Shown: positions 1 to 13,421 of the stretch, piece by piece
Layout: each line of letters begins with the position of its first letter
How positions within the stretch are numbered: position 1 is the stretch's first letter
Assembly (NCBI GenBank): GCA_905250025.1
Contig: CAJNOJ010000041.1
Span: 1-64,000, forward strand
DNA: 64,000 bases
Direction: 5' to 3'
Source of the DNA: Adineta ricciae
Lineage: Eukaryota > Rotifera > Eurotatoria > Adinetida > Adinetidae
The notes under the pieces: generated by a model
What the model was told of the DNA's origin: nothing
The model's database searches: none
Seen by the model: the letters and a program-made list of their open reading frames with translations, nothing else
Made by a program: the position numbers and the translations under genes

Positions 1-96
1 GAATTTGTGAAGACAGGTGAAACTGATTCTCACGTTTATTTGTATCAGTGGACGAACGAGTACGTGCTCGTTGAAAAAATCGTCTTAACAACATGA
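1..96 (+). CDS. C-terminal end of an unidentified protein (partial)
   Basis: Frame 1 is open from the first base to a TGA at 94-96 and gives 31 residues. They include an aromatic, Tyr/Trp-containing stretch (HVYLYQWTNEYVLVEKI). This resembles one blade of EAR/EPTP beta-propeller repeats, where a short Tyr/Trp strand is followed by a Phe/Val-rich strand; that is a weak family guess from one repeat. Codon usage fits the other genes here, and the following DNA quickly becomes simple-sequence and stop-rich, as in a 3' untranslated region. The start and nearly all of the gene lie outside the window, so it could also be chance. Confidence 0.35.
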   Translation, partial: EFVKTGETDSHVYLYQWTNEYVLVEKIVLTT

Positions 97-3000
97 TGAT
101 GATAATACTACTACTGCTGCTGCTGCTCTTCAAAATATCTGCCGCAAGAAGAGAAAAAGGATAGAAAGAAAATCATAAGGCTTCACCGTCACGCGTCGAA
201 CAACGTTTCTCTTTTCTCTCTCTCTCTCTCTTTTCATTCTATCGTGAAATACAAACGGCAAGTAAATACCATGTATCTTACACCCATATACGCGTCACCT
301 TGAACATTCATCGATGAGAAATACAAAGAACACGATAATAAAAGAAAACAATCGCTATGACGCCGCCGTATCGATTATCTCGAGAAGTGTGAAAAACAGA
401 GGAAAATCTCGATAATTATCATCATCCAATATACAATAGAAACGAACAGATGAGCAGATAATCAAGTTTGTCTGCTCTTCTCGAGACATCGACTTTTCCT
501 TGTCGACATGCTGCTGAGAGCCTTGTTAGCTCGAGCCTTCTATTATTACCAACATGCAATTATATTCAAGAGAAAAAACTTTTTCCATGCTCTGCTTTCT
601 TTTCATCATCTAACACAAACCTCGACGAAGAATTCACACATTTAATATTCAATAAATGTTGTCGAATGAAATTATTTCTCACTCAGACGCTTGTCTACAC
701 ATTTTCGTTCGTTCTAATACGAGTTAGATCGAGGTCAATCGTATATAATGATGATTAGGAGATGTAGCAGCAGTAGCAACTGGCGAAGAAGAAAGAAATA
801 TATTTAAATTTGCCCTCTTTCTCTCTCCCACTCGATCGGACAAGATGAGAAAGGAAAAATCTAATTTTTCAAAGAAGCATGAACATGTGTGTGTGTGTTA
901 CTACTTAACGTGATCTCAACCCTTTTCTAATTGTTGAAACTTCATAGAACATCCGACAGAAGTTCCCCTCTTTTTTTTTCTCGAAACATAATGAATGAAA
1001 GATCATATCTAAATAAATACAAGGTTGACGAGTGCCTGACTAAGTGTTAACATAAATGACAGATGAAAAATCATGTTTAGATATCTAATAGTCTTGATAA
1101 ATCTTTGATCACAATTAAATTCGACACCAGACATCGAGCCATCCGTTGACCTCGAAAACAATCAAAGACGTGATGAGTCAATGGAGTTGTCAAAAGATAT
1201 ACAGACTCTCGTGAGAAACAGAATCAATTTGTTACCAACTACTTTCTTTGCCCAACAGCACTTCGATGATGGCCTGACGCCTGCGTACATATGCATCATC
1301 TCACTTCACTCGATGAAGTACTTGCTGATGGCACATACATACATATATACGTCTATGCAATCATTATTACTAGTACTCGGACCAACATCATTATCATCAT
1401 GAGCAACTGTCGTCGAAAGCGAGCAATATGAATGTATACATATATGTATACATGAGTAGGCGTACGAGCATGCGTAGGATAGTTACGTCAGTCATTCGCT
1501 TGGCTAGAGTAGTAAGAGAAAGTGTATATATATGTCAAATGAAGGTCTAATTTCTGTCGTTTTCGATGTTACATCAACTGAAGAATGCAAGTACATCGAA
1601 CTATATATATGTACGTGCATCGCTGCTTCTGTATTGTTACATGTACTGCGCACATACGTACAAATATATATTTATATACGCATCGGTTCGCAAATGCTCA
1701 TTTATTGCAAATGACATAAATACTTCCTAATAATTGTTTTCATTTCCTGTTCGAAAGAAAAGGAAAGGAGTTTTTTTTTCGATAAAAATTAATTACTGGT
1801 CGTTCTCTCGCGTTGACTCTTGTCGCACGGAAGTCTGAACTGTGATCTTTGATCTCTATTTATAATTCTCCTATGAATCTCCTACTCGATATATTCGACG
1901 ACTCTTGTTTATCGTAAGCATCTTTCATGTCACACATGGATATACATAGCTAAACTATCGCCTGCTCGTCGTTTTTTTTTGTTATTCTTAGATGAAGATT
2001 AAACTCAGCGATGGAGTACATGTGCATGCATCTGTTCACCGACTAGCATAATGATTAACTTTGGTCATTCTTCATTTTCCCTGCTCGTTTAATTCGAGCA
2101 TAAGCAAATTATCTGAATTAGAGAATTGAAACGAACAAGTGAAGTCTAACTAATTTCTGCACATTATGTCCACTAATAACTTTTTTTCTTTGTTTTCAAC
2201 AGCCTAATTCAATATACAATCACTTACTTTTGCCCAGTAATCGTCGTGCCAGACCTGGCATTGTGTCGAAAAAAAGTAATCGTCGGGAGGTCGATGTAGA
2301 CGTATAGACGACGATAGTTAGAAATCTAAAAAAAAGTAAATGAAGGACGCGTCGAACAAGATGAAAAGTAATTCATTTCTAATCATCAAAATGGAACAAT
2401 GTCGAATGGTTGCATATTAACTTTAAAGAACCCTCTTACTCTCGACATTCCGACACAAGAAAAAAGATTTGTCAAATGTGAAGACAAACTATTCCCTCTG
2501 ACCGTTTCTTCATCAAATGGCATCAGATTGATGACATGAGAAATTGGACTAAGTATGACATAAAAAAAGAACTAGAAGTCGATGTTTGTAAGCGAATGGG
2601 CAATGTAATGTGAAATAGAGAAGAAAAAGAGAAGAATCTGTAACAAGACAACTCCTCTACGTCTTTCTCTTTCTCTGTTGCTGTACTCGTTCGTATATTC
2701 TTTTCTTTTCCTATTCACTACAATTTATGAGACGAAGAGAGCGAGAGAAGAGAGAGAGAGGAGACCGTCATTTTTTTCACAATAATGTTCTAATTGTACC
2801 ATTCATATTCTTTTGCTCTGACAAACAACAAGCCGAGAAAGAGAGATGATGGTGAACAAATGCTATCAACGTTCAATTTCTTCCTTCTCAACGTCGTCCC
2901 TGAAGAGATAACGAGAACGCGATGACCATCATCACTAGCATTGTGAGAAATCGAGACACATCTGTTCAAGAGAATACATATGTACTAAGAGAGAGAGAGG

Positions 3001-3570
3001 GAGAAATTAAAAATGCATAGTCGATGTCTGCACGAGACACAATTGATTCTACAGATGCGCGTCGGCCATTTGAGAGGATTTCCGACGGCATGAAGACAAA
3101 TAGATAATTGCAGTGGACAGAAGAAATATATAGAAAGAAAGAAAGACAGCACTCCATACAGGAAATGAATTCTTCTTTTGTCCTGCTCGACAACTGACCC
3201 CGGCTGATAGAAGGAGATAATAGAAAACTGTCGTGTCATTTAGTCAGGACGGTAAGCTTATTGATGAAGTCCAGCCATGATGAGAATGGGAATGAATCTT
3301 AATGGACATTAGCGGGAAAAGGGCATTTTTGACTAATAGTTTTGTTTACTTCTTTCTCTCTACGCTCGTGTAAGTTGATCTGAAGAACAAATAAATCAAT
3401 TTTGACATACCGAAGAAAATGAACGTCGTCATTAGTTGAAATTTGATTTCTAATCGAATGATGACGTGCGTAGAAATGTATACACATTTCAAGATGAACG
3501 ATTTTCAATAAATCATATTGAATATCTTCTGACGACGCTGCGCTTCATATCTGATTCGATACTTACGAGA
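97..3570. other. Long gene-free region with simple repeats
   Basis: About 3.5 kb with only short open frames of unnatural composition and no recognisable domain. It holds a CT tract near 215-232, a TG tract near 886-898, GA tracts near 2748-2761 and 2989-3000, many ATA/TAC-rich patches and a perfect palindrome at 1432-1453. It lies downstream of the partial gene at the window start and downstream of the 3' end of the minus-strand channel gene, so it is probably two facing 3' flanks. No RNA gene was recognised. Confidence 0.5.
1432..1453. repeat. 22-bp perfect palindrome, TA-rich
   Basis: The bases from 1432 to 1453 read identically on both strands. Each arm is ATGTATACATA, meeting at the centre with no spacer. 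The surrounding 200 bases are rich in related ATAC/GTAT words, so it may simply be a product of a low-complexity TA region. Confidence 0.6.
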
Positions 3571-4732
3571 TTATTCAATCCATTGATCTCGTCTGTCGTC
3601 TCGATACAGTTTTAGAAATCCTTTAATTAATTCTTGTAAGATGAGACCATTGAAGAGTAGACCGAAGAATGTCAACATATAACTACAAAATCTTCCGATC
3701 GTTGTCAATGTTGAATGCGCGTCTGTGTGCCCGAAACCGATAGAAAAACTATGGAGATACAATCTGATTATGAAATGAAGCAATCAATCATATCTTCTTT
3801 ACCTAAGAGACGTTGCCCACCAAAAAGCATCAAAATGCGTTTTCATCGTTGCATGATTCATCTGATCTTCGACTTGCCGTCGTTCAAATGCAAATGCTAT
3901 TTCACTAAATGAACTGATAAGAATCAAATTGAGGAAAACTAAGATAGAAATCGTCTCGAATCTAAACAACACAGTTTCACCGTTAGTCTTGAACTATGAA
4001 ATCTTCGTACTTTTGGATAAATGTTTGACCGATCAATCTCAATATTTGTAAATGAACAATGACAATACTTAAACGGAAGATTCTGCATATGAGCATGATA
4101 ATATACATCCAACGTTGAGTAGTAATAGTTATGACAGTCTGTAATGTAATGGAAGCAATACTCATTATTACGGAAAAGAGATCAATGAAAAACGATTTTC
4201 TTTGGAAAACTTCTTCAAGAAAGATCATTTGATAAACCACTGTACTCGATAAAAATAACGTGCTAAACAGTTCCATGAAATAGATAAATGACCAGGATGA
4301 ATATGAAGATAAATTATCTAGACGTTCCATACTCGTAGTCAGTAGAAATGCTAGACCAGAGACGAAAGGAACAATTTCTAGGAAGGAATCATACGTTCGG
4401 CGAAGATTTCGTGGAAAATATTGATAGGTTTCTAGGCGAGTCAGTTCACGATAGATTTTCGAGTGAGACAATTGAAAAAACTCGCATTCTTTCCTTATCA
4501 ATTCCAACGGAATATGGCGTGGACAGAAGATTTTTTTGTCTAATGTATAATACGTGAAAATATACGGAAATAATAGTGAATTTCGTTCGAAATAATAATC
4601 ATTTCGATCAGTACGATAATATCTCGCCAGCAATTCTTGATTACCAAGTAAAGTGTGTGGATATCGAAAAACTAACTGTGATGGGATTGGAAATCGTTTA
4701 CCTAATAAATTTATTACAAGAGTATTCTCCAT
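3571..4732 (-). CDS. Divergent Shaker-type (Kv1-like) voltage-gated K+ channel subunit
   Basis: Three exons (4732-4011, 3961-3803, 3748-3571) joined by 49- and 54-base GT-AG introns give 352 residues. The N-terminal 90 residues are a T1/BTB tetramerisation domain with the Kv1-like words TLLGN and RNDYYFERN. Six membrane segments follow, and the pore helix is marked by FDAFWWATS. The selectivity filter reads SIGFGH instead of TVGYGD. S4 keeps only about two of the usual regularly spaced Arg/Lys (RIFRL, then Ile/Val/His). The S2 acidic residue is replaced (FLSSTVVYQ), while the S3 Asp (FFIDLFS) is kept. S6 lacks the PVP hinge (FGLLFNGLILQEL). It is short for the family, with almost no C-terminal tail. 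The second acceptor (ending at 3749) was chosen because it makes the pore exactly the family length. It is likely an electrically unusual or modulatory subunit. Confidence 0.85.
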
Positions 4733-5071
4733 AGAACAAGTAAATAAGTATTTCGCGCGAAAATTGATCGTACTTTTTCACGAATTGTCTTTCTTACGAA
4801 TCCATTAGTCTCTTATGGTCACAAATGATGATTCGAAGATAGTCTATGACAAGATGTGGTTTTTTTCATTATTGTACGCACAGAGATTTGTGCTCCCTAT
4901 GTGTTAGATGCTCTATCCATGATTATCGATTTGATAAGCTATATTTGGTGAACATTTGCTGGTAAGATTTATGATACAGTTTATTTACAGCTAAAACGAA
5001 ACACATGAACATTTATTTGACGACAAGAAGATGAAAATGCGGAACACCGGAGAAGCAAAATCGAATTGTAT
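4733..5071. other. Intergenic spacer
   Basis: The 339 bases between the start of the channel gene and the stop of the next minus-strand gene should contain the channel promoter. No TATA box or other motif stands out and there is no coding potential. Confidence 0.5.
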
Positions 5072-6587
5072 TTACAAAAGTTCTAAGCGATCCTTTTTTG
5101 ATAAAGAAGATGATAGTCGTGGTCGATTACGAGTTGTTTTTATTCTTGTTGATAGCTTTGATTGTCGTTGTCTAGCAGAAAACGATTGTTGTTCGCGGAG
5201 AAAATTTTCAATCGAACCGAATTGGATAAGAACTTCCGTATGACCCTCGTCATCAAGTTCACTCAAATTAATCCAGAGAAGATTGGTTTTCAAGATGTCA
5301 TCGGAAAATTGTTCACCGAATATTGGTACGCGTTGTGTACGAGGAAATGTTGCAGGCCGTGCTGGTAATGGTGGTGATGAGGATACTGTCTTAACCAAAA
5401 CTTGTTTTGTTGACGAAGATGAATGCGTGATTTTCGATGAGGCACTAGCCAATGTTTGATAATTCGAGTTCGTATTATTATTAGTTGTTGACGAACGTGA
5501 CAAACGTAGCGAAGTTGATTCCATTGGTGATGAACGTTGTTTGGTTAGTGGAGCAGGTTTTGGCGGTGTTGAACTTATAGAAGTGATTAATGTTGATATG
5601 GGTCGGCGAGCAGGTGGGGTATATTTTTTTATCGTAGCAATAGCTGTGGCTGTTGATGCTGACGAGCTTTCGACAGGTAGTGAAGGTTTAAGACGTTTAA
5701 TTGGACCGGGACGATTTTCTGTGTCGCACGAAGAAGCTGATCGTTGCACACCTTGACCAGATCGTGTCGGAACGTTATGCCGAGATGATGTCGAAAGTGA
5801 TGTAGTTGTTGTAGTACTCATTGCTGTGGACGACGATGATGTCGACGTAGGCGATATTTGCATAGGCGACGAACTTGCTGCTGTAAATAGATTTGAATAG
5901 AAGAAAAATATGTATATCGAGAAATCTGTTTCGTCTATCAATAATTACACTTACTATTTGACAATGACTGGCGTCCTTGTCGTTTGGCTACATTCAATCG
6001 AACACCCATAGCTGCTTCGAGTGCCTCGAGACGCGACTTTAAATTAGGTCCCAATGATTCTAAATGTATATATATATATATATATATGTCTCTTCAATAG
6101 AAAAGTGATCAATGAAGCAAATCAACCAATAGAGATTTGTTAGTTTTTTTTCTCTGTCTGTCATTTTTCTCATTTGTGTTTGTCTACATTTCCTTGAGAG
6201 CTACCTGAACGATGCGATGCTGTGGTCGTCATTTTCTATTTTTTGTACATCATATCAAAATTAGATTACCCAACATTGTCAACGAATAAATAGGAGACAT
6301 TGTCATTCGTATAAAAGAACGTTGAATGAATGCTATCACGAGCAAACAGACAATAAACCTGGTGCACAAGTATGCCTTCAGTTTTATGATCTTCTTTCTT
6401 TCTTTATCCCATCCAACAATTCAATACAACAAAGGAAAAGATAAAACTTACGTTCACTATGAGCAGTGGTAACAGCAGGAGTCGAAGCACGTGACATTGT
6501 TGATAATGTAGCTTGTAGTTTAGGCATATTGATGGCAGGAAAGCATGTCAATGCGAAATGGACTGGTATAATCTCAAGAAAAATCAA
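5072..6587 (-). CDS. Unknown Ser/Thr-rich, mostly disordered protein with two possible first exons
   Basis: The main exon is 5880-5072, preceded by exon 6059-5955, which encodes a short helical stretch (LKSRLEALEAAMGVRL). Two first exons can each splice to it in the same phase. One lies at 6527-6452 (ATG at 6527, with an in-frame ATG also at 6587). The other is a mini-exon at 6232-6205 starting MTTTASHRS. The body is a long Ser/Thr/Pro/Ala-rich low-complexity stretch with basic patches. It ends in a more ordered region near SDDILKTNLLWINLSELDD, then an Arg/Lys-rich tail. No family was recognised. A short coiled coil plus a basic, Ser-rich tail would suit a cytoskeletal or adaptor protein, but that is a guess. 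Confidence is high that it is expressed coding sequence and low for any role. Confidence 0.55.
6067..6087. repeat. TA dinucleotide tract in an intron
   Basis: About ten TA units directly upstream of the acceptor of exon 6059-5955 in the Ser/Thr-rich gene. A second, imperfect TA tract lies near 6796-6815 in the flank. Confidence 0.8.
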
Positions 6588-8258
6588 CGATTGATTTTAA
6601 CCTTCTGTTGTATGCGTATTTTACTTCTCATTTCGTTTCTATCTATTTCTTCTTCGTTCTCGCTCACTCATCCATCTCATTCCTTCTTGTTCTTTTACGT
6701 CGTTCGTTTTTACTCATATTGCTGGTTTAATATGTAATAACTGATCAATGTATTGGATGATGTCGAAGGGTTGAGGACAAGGTTTTTTACTCGATATATG
6801 TATATATATATATATTTGAACGAGGCGAACTATGAACGAGTGATTAAGTCATGCTTACAAACAAGTAAAAAAAAGAGAGAATGAGAGGCGAGTGAACAGC
6901 GAGTAAAGACGAGAGTGGGGAAAAGGTGTTTCAACATATACTCTCATTTGACAAAGAATAGTTACGTGGTTATACGTGTACTTCTTTCTACTCACGAAGG
7001 ATTAGAAGTCGAATGAAGTGTGCGAGACTGTACTCTTTGTCATCTTCAATATAATCTCATCCGGATAGAATGATTGTATACGCGCGGTTAATTAGAAAGA
7101 CTTCCCGTTGTCTGTACAAATATAAACGAAAAGAAGTCACAAATATACATCGCTCTACCAATTGCAAAGCAATTCTACCGATTGATTGTACTATTTCGCA
7201 TGAAAATTAGTCGCAAATATCTGCAATATTTCATTTTTCAGTGAAAAAAGGATGAAATATTGTGTAATTTATAGTGAAAATAGTTTGTCGAGGTAATCTC
7301 TTCAATTTATCTTTTTTCCTCATATGTCATTTGTGAATAAATGAGATTCTTTATGAAATAGACGTGTTATTTTCTTTTTTCTTTATATTTTCGCTTCGTT
7401 GATTTGTTTGTAGTAAATATTATTTCGTGGGCGAGAATTTCCGTCTTATTAAACGTTGATCATTCCGAAAACATGCAAATTTGTTGTATGGAATGACATA
7501 TTCGAATAAGGTTACCAGACAAAAAAGAAATTTCAATGATAGATCAAGCCATTCGATACGAATGATAATTGAATCATAGTTCTACACATAGAAAGAAGAG
7601 AAAAATCTCGTTTTGAATCGATTTTGTTTTCATCGTCTTGACTTGATGGATATTTCATGAAGATAAATAGGCATTTATCTTTCAATTTTCATTGTTTAGG
7701 GGAATATTATTTTTCTTCTAATTGATTCATTAAATCGCATAAGTGGCCTGTATCGTTGCTATTATTATTGTTGTTGCGTACGGTGATGCAGCTCATAACC
7801 TTCAATGTTAAGGTGAAATGAAATGATCTCAAGGACAGTATTATTCAATTAATGAGAGGCGTTTGTTTTAATCAAATCGTACTTTTACACTGTGCTGTTC
7901 TGTCAGACGACATTCTTTATTTCTGTTGCAAAGAATGCCACGTGTTTTCGAGCGATTTCTCTCAAAGATTGTGCGAATGAGACGTGGCTCGTTTTATTGA
8001 TCTTTTCAAAAAATGTTTTCTTTTTGTTGAAAATCAGAAAAAGAGGTATGCTATGATTAAAATCCAAAATACACACTACGGACTGTGATGATATACATAA
8101 AACGATCATGAGAGGGCAAAGAAATATGGCTTTGTTGAACAATTTCATCGATGACAATACTGTTATTTCCATGAAAATACGTTTATGAATTTCTTTCGGA
8201 AATTTTCATTGTAACCTAAATGAAATGAAGGGTGTAATATATCCATTTGTATTGTCAT
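6588..8258. other. Gene-free region between the Ser/Thr-rich gene and ALDH
   Basis: About 1.7 kb containing AT-rich sequence, an imperfect TA tract near 6800 and no frame with protein-like composition. It holds the 5' flank of the upstream end of the Ser/Thr-rich gene and the 3' flank of the aldehyde dehydrogenase gene. Confidence 0.5.
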
Positions 8259-10376
8259 TCAAAGAATACATACGCATTTAGTTTCACTGTATGAATCAAG
8301 AGAGTATTCACTCTTTTCGCGACCGAGACCACTGTGTTTGAATCCTCCGAATGGTGCAACGGGATCGAAGTTGTCATAAGTATTGACCCAGACTGAACCA
8401 GCTCGGAGGGCGTTGCTGACAACGATGGCTTTGTCTAAATCTTTGGTAAAAACACTGGCAGCTAGACCATATTCGCTATCATTGGCACGTTCGACAACTT
8501 CTTCGATTGATTTGAATTTCAAGATTTGCATGACAGGTCCAAAAATCTATTTATTCAACGTTTGAGATGAGATATTTCGAAGATTCTAAACACTTACTTC
8601 TTCACGAGCAATGCGATGATTGTCTTGAACATCAGCGAAGAGAGTTGGTTGAACGAAGAATCCCTTGTCACCATGGCGTTCACCACCAGTAAGTAATTTC
8701 GCACCATTTCTTCGTCCGGATTCAATTAAATCCAAAATTTTGTCCATTTGTTCATGACTAATCTGTAAATTGAGCAAAAAAAACGGATGAACTTTTCCGA
8801 ATCCATTGTCTGTTAATATACCTGTGGACCTTGTTCGGTACTGTCGTCAAATGGATCGCCGACTTTTCGTCGTTTCGTGCGTTCGATACTTCGTTGGACG
8901 AACTCGTCATAAATCTTTTCATCCACATAAGTACGTGATCCGGCTAAATGAAATACGCATATTTACCGGCCAAAGACAAAGCAAATGTCAACATACCACA
9001 ACAGCATTGACCTTGATTGAAAAACAAGGCAAAGTGTGACATTTCAACAGCTAAGTCAACTAGAAAACCAAGGAGATAGATTAGATGTATTGATCGGAGA
9101 AGATATTGAACACTCACGATCGCAATCAGCAAAAACAATATTTGGCGATTTTCCACCAAGTTCAAGTGTCGCGCGTTTAACCTGTTTGGCACATTCCACT
9201 CCGATAATTTTACCAACTTGCGTGGAACCAGTGAAAGCAATTTTATGAACATCAGGATGTTTGACAAGCGATGCTCCACAGTGTGGTCCATCGCCAGAAA
9301 CAATGTTTATAACACCCTGTAAGAAAATCGATCTCTCAATTTGAGAACTTATTTTCTTTTCAAAAGAAGAATACGAACGGGGGGAAAACCAGCTTCTTCA
9401 ATTAATTTGGCTGTATATAGTCCAGTCAATGGTGTGTGTTCGTCAAGTTTAATGATTGATGTACAGCCAGTTGCTACCGAGGGACCAATTTTCCAACAAA
9501 GTAATATCATTGGAAAGTTCCACTGGAATCAATCGACAAAGTTATTGATCTTGATCATAAATAATACAAAAATTCTTCACTTACTGGGATAATTTGACCA
9601 ACGACACCAACTGGTTCACGACGAGTGTACGAAAAGAAGTCACCAGCAACAGGTAAAACTTTTCCATTCATTTTATCCGGCCAACCAGCATAGTATCTGA
9701 TAAACAGAAACAAACACTCACAATAAAACCTAATCGAAATGATCAGCTAAATATTTACCGAAGAACCGAAATACAGTGTGGAATATCGATATTATATGAA
9801 TCTTTGAACGGTTTACCGTTGTTGAGAGTTTCTAGGGCTGCGAGATAAGCACGATCACGTTCGATAAGATCAGCAAGTCTATTGAGTAATACACCACGAC
9901 CAGCAGGATCCTAGATGGAAGCTTTCTTTGTAAGTACATCGTTAACAGAATTTGATTTTCTACGAACCATACGACGCCATTCTGAGCCAAGACGAAAAGC
10001 ATCTTTAGCTGCCTTTACAGCACGATCAATGTCTTTCTATTCAGAGGAAAAGTATCACTCAGTTGGATGAGAAATGGCTTCAAGTCTATTTTACTTCAGA
10101 AGCATCAGCAACCTCGGTGATAACGTCACCGGTTGCTGGATTAAGAACTTCGAATGTGCTTCCGCCGAGTGAATCCACAAACTCATTATTAATGAAAAGC
10201 TAAACGAAGGAAAATCTTTGTAATAATAACTCGAATATCGATAGTCGTCAAACCTTTTGATATTTCACATCTGGTTTTCGGTCAACGAGTTTCTGTTGCG
10301 AAGCTGTTGACAAAGTTCGTGTAGTTAAACGAAGTCCCTGGTTGAGGACTTGTTTAGAAAGAAGTTTGGATAGCAT
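8259..10376 (-). CDS. ALDH2: Mitochondrial aldehyde dehydrogenase (ALDH1/2 type)
   Basis: Oxidises aldehydes to acids with NAD+, probably in the mitochondrial matrix. About eleven exons run from the ATG at 10376 to the stop at 8259; the first two are 10376-10254 and 10199-10095, and introns are about 50 bases. The N-terminus is rich in Leu/Lys/Arg/Ser/Thr without acids ([20 protein letters not shown]), as in a mitochondrial presequence. Family landmarks follow in order: PATGDVI, the cofactor-binding IIPWNFPM and FTGSTQVGK, the catalytic-loop glutamate motif LELGGKSPN, the nucleophilic Cys in [13 protein letters not shown], and the C-terminal [13 protein letters not shown]. Length is about 515 residues, normal for ALDH2. 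The C-terminus ends SETKCVCIL, slightly different from the usual TEVKTVT-type end. Nothing is broken. ALDH1-like cytosolic paralogues lack the presequence, which favours ALDH2. Confidence 0.93.
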
Positions 10377-10757
10377 CTCCACTAAAAATTTTAATCAGTT
10401 TTGACTTGTACGACTTATCTAACGTTTGCTAGCTCGTGATGTGCCGCTCGACAGAAAAGAAGAAGAAAAAAACATGCGATACACCCCCTTGCCCCTCCTA
10501 TTCTCTTTCTTTATTTACTAAATATACTGGCGGGTTTTGTCTGTTCTGTTGTATTCACCCTTCTCTTTTTTCGTGTTTTTGTTTTCCTATACGGATTTTA
10601 CCCGCTTTGTACCAATAAATGTCTTTAACATAGACGTTCTCCGAGAACAAATTAAGAAGTAAAAAGTACGCACGTCTCATATGAAGCACTTTATTACGAC
10701 AAAAAAAAAAGTTAAAATAGAGTCATGTCTTCTGACATATAAAAGTACGAGTGTACA
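10377..10757. other. Intergenic spacer upstream of ALDH
   Basis: 381 bases between the ALDH start and the stop of the C2-domain gene. It is pyrimidine-rich around 10480-10590 on the plus strand and should contain the ALDH promoter. No coding potential was seen. Confidence 0.5.
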
Positions 10758-11189
10758 TTAAGAAAGACGTAAAATTAAATGAATTTCTCCGTGCGAGCCA
10801 AGACCAAGATGTGCTGGTAATTTCACCCATTCGTCTAAATGTCCGCCAGCTTGTTGTACTTTCTTCAAACTAATTTTTGCTGAACCGATCGAATCTTTGC
10901 CAACGAGATCTTCATCATAAACTTTCAGATGTAGGGTATCTTGTCCTTTGAGTAGATTACTAATCATCAAGGTAAAAGCTAGTCATGTACAATTTTAGAT
11001 ATAGTTCTACACTTACAAATTGAATGTTTCATTCCAGGTTGGCGAATTGGTATCCTTAATGGTAGATGTACGTTGTTTGTAATCTTTGTCCATGTATAAT
11101 TCAATGTAGGCATCATTCTGGCCGAATGCATCTTTGTCTTTTAAGTTACGGCCTTCAATAACAGTGACTTGGAGAGTTCCGTGAGACAT
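10758..11189 (-). CDS. Small single C2-domain protein
   Basis: Two exons (11189-11017 and 10959-10758) with a 57-base intron encode 124 residues that form one C2 domain and little else. Beta-strand landmarks are LQVTVIEGRNL, DAYIELYM, NSPTWNETFNF, LHLKVYDED and IGSAKISL, ending with GEIHLILRL. The loop Asp residues expected for Ca2+ binding are present (KDKDAFGQND in loop 1 and YDEDLVGKD in loop 3), so Ca2+-dependent membrane binding is plausible. The acceptor at 10960 was chosen because the earlier AG would place a stop in frame. Stand-alone C2 proteins of this kind occur in plants and invertebrates; the partner is unknown. Confidence 0.85.
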
Positions 11190-11827
11190 ATTGATCCGGT
11201 GTCTTTGAAATGTAGAATAAGAACAGTAGGAGCTGTGTAAAAGTGAATATGTATACTGAAGTAAACCAAATAAACTCTCCCTACTTTTATATTCGTATAG
11301 CCACGATTAGTCATTCGTTTCGTTCGTTCTTTACATCGAACGAAACGAGTTCCTTTCTTTGTCGGCGACATTCATTCAAGGATACATATATGGATGATTG
11401 TTCGTGAGTCAATAGAAAAATACGAAAAGTAATGAATTTCCATTTTATCGCGGTCACATATTGTTGTAAAAGAATAAGAAAGACGCAAAAGAATCAATGT
11501 ACAATCAGCTATACGTCAATGATTGTTGTTTTTTTCAAACGATCTTTGGAGCATCGATAAATAAGTGTGACTACAAGAAACGATTCATGTATATTCATAT
11601 TCAATACACGAAATGATAAGAAACGAAAAGATTTCACTTGTTTCCATGTCAACTGTAATATTTGTCTTAAAACGAAAAGTATGTGCTAGTATGCTCGTGC
11701 ATGCTTTTCGGTTCGATAAGTTACGAATTTCGATTTCTTGAAAAAATTTCGAAGAACATTCGTCGGAATTGATCGTCTACAATTTCTTTTCGAAATCTAT
11801 TATGATTTTGGCAAATCGAATGTGTTA
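11190..11827. promoter_or_regulatory. Shared divergent intergenic region between the C2 and TSSK-like genes
   Basis: About 640 bases separate the oppositely oriented starts of the C2-domain gene and the kinase gene (550 if the kinase starts at 11738). Both promoters must lie here. No named motif was identified. Confidence 0.4.

Positions 11828-13421
<1,594 letters not shown>

Noticed and set aside
468..758. 96-codon frame near the window start
   Set aside because: Composition is low in Gly and Asp and rich in Ser/Phe/Leu; there is no domain, and the surrounding DNA is simple-sequence.
3749..3763. Alternative acceptor in the Kv gene giving five extra pore residues
   Set aside because: The acceptor 15 bases later aligns the pore helix and filter to the family length without a gap and gives a typical 54-base intron.
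10700..11190. Apparent frame break in the C2-domain gene
   Set aside because: The first AG after the donor leads to a stop, but the next AG (exon from 10959) gives a perfect C2 strand in frame with a 57-base intron, so the gene is intact.
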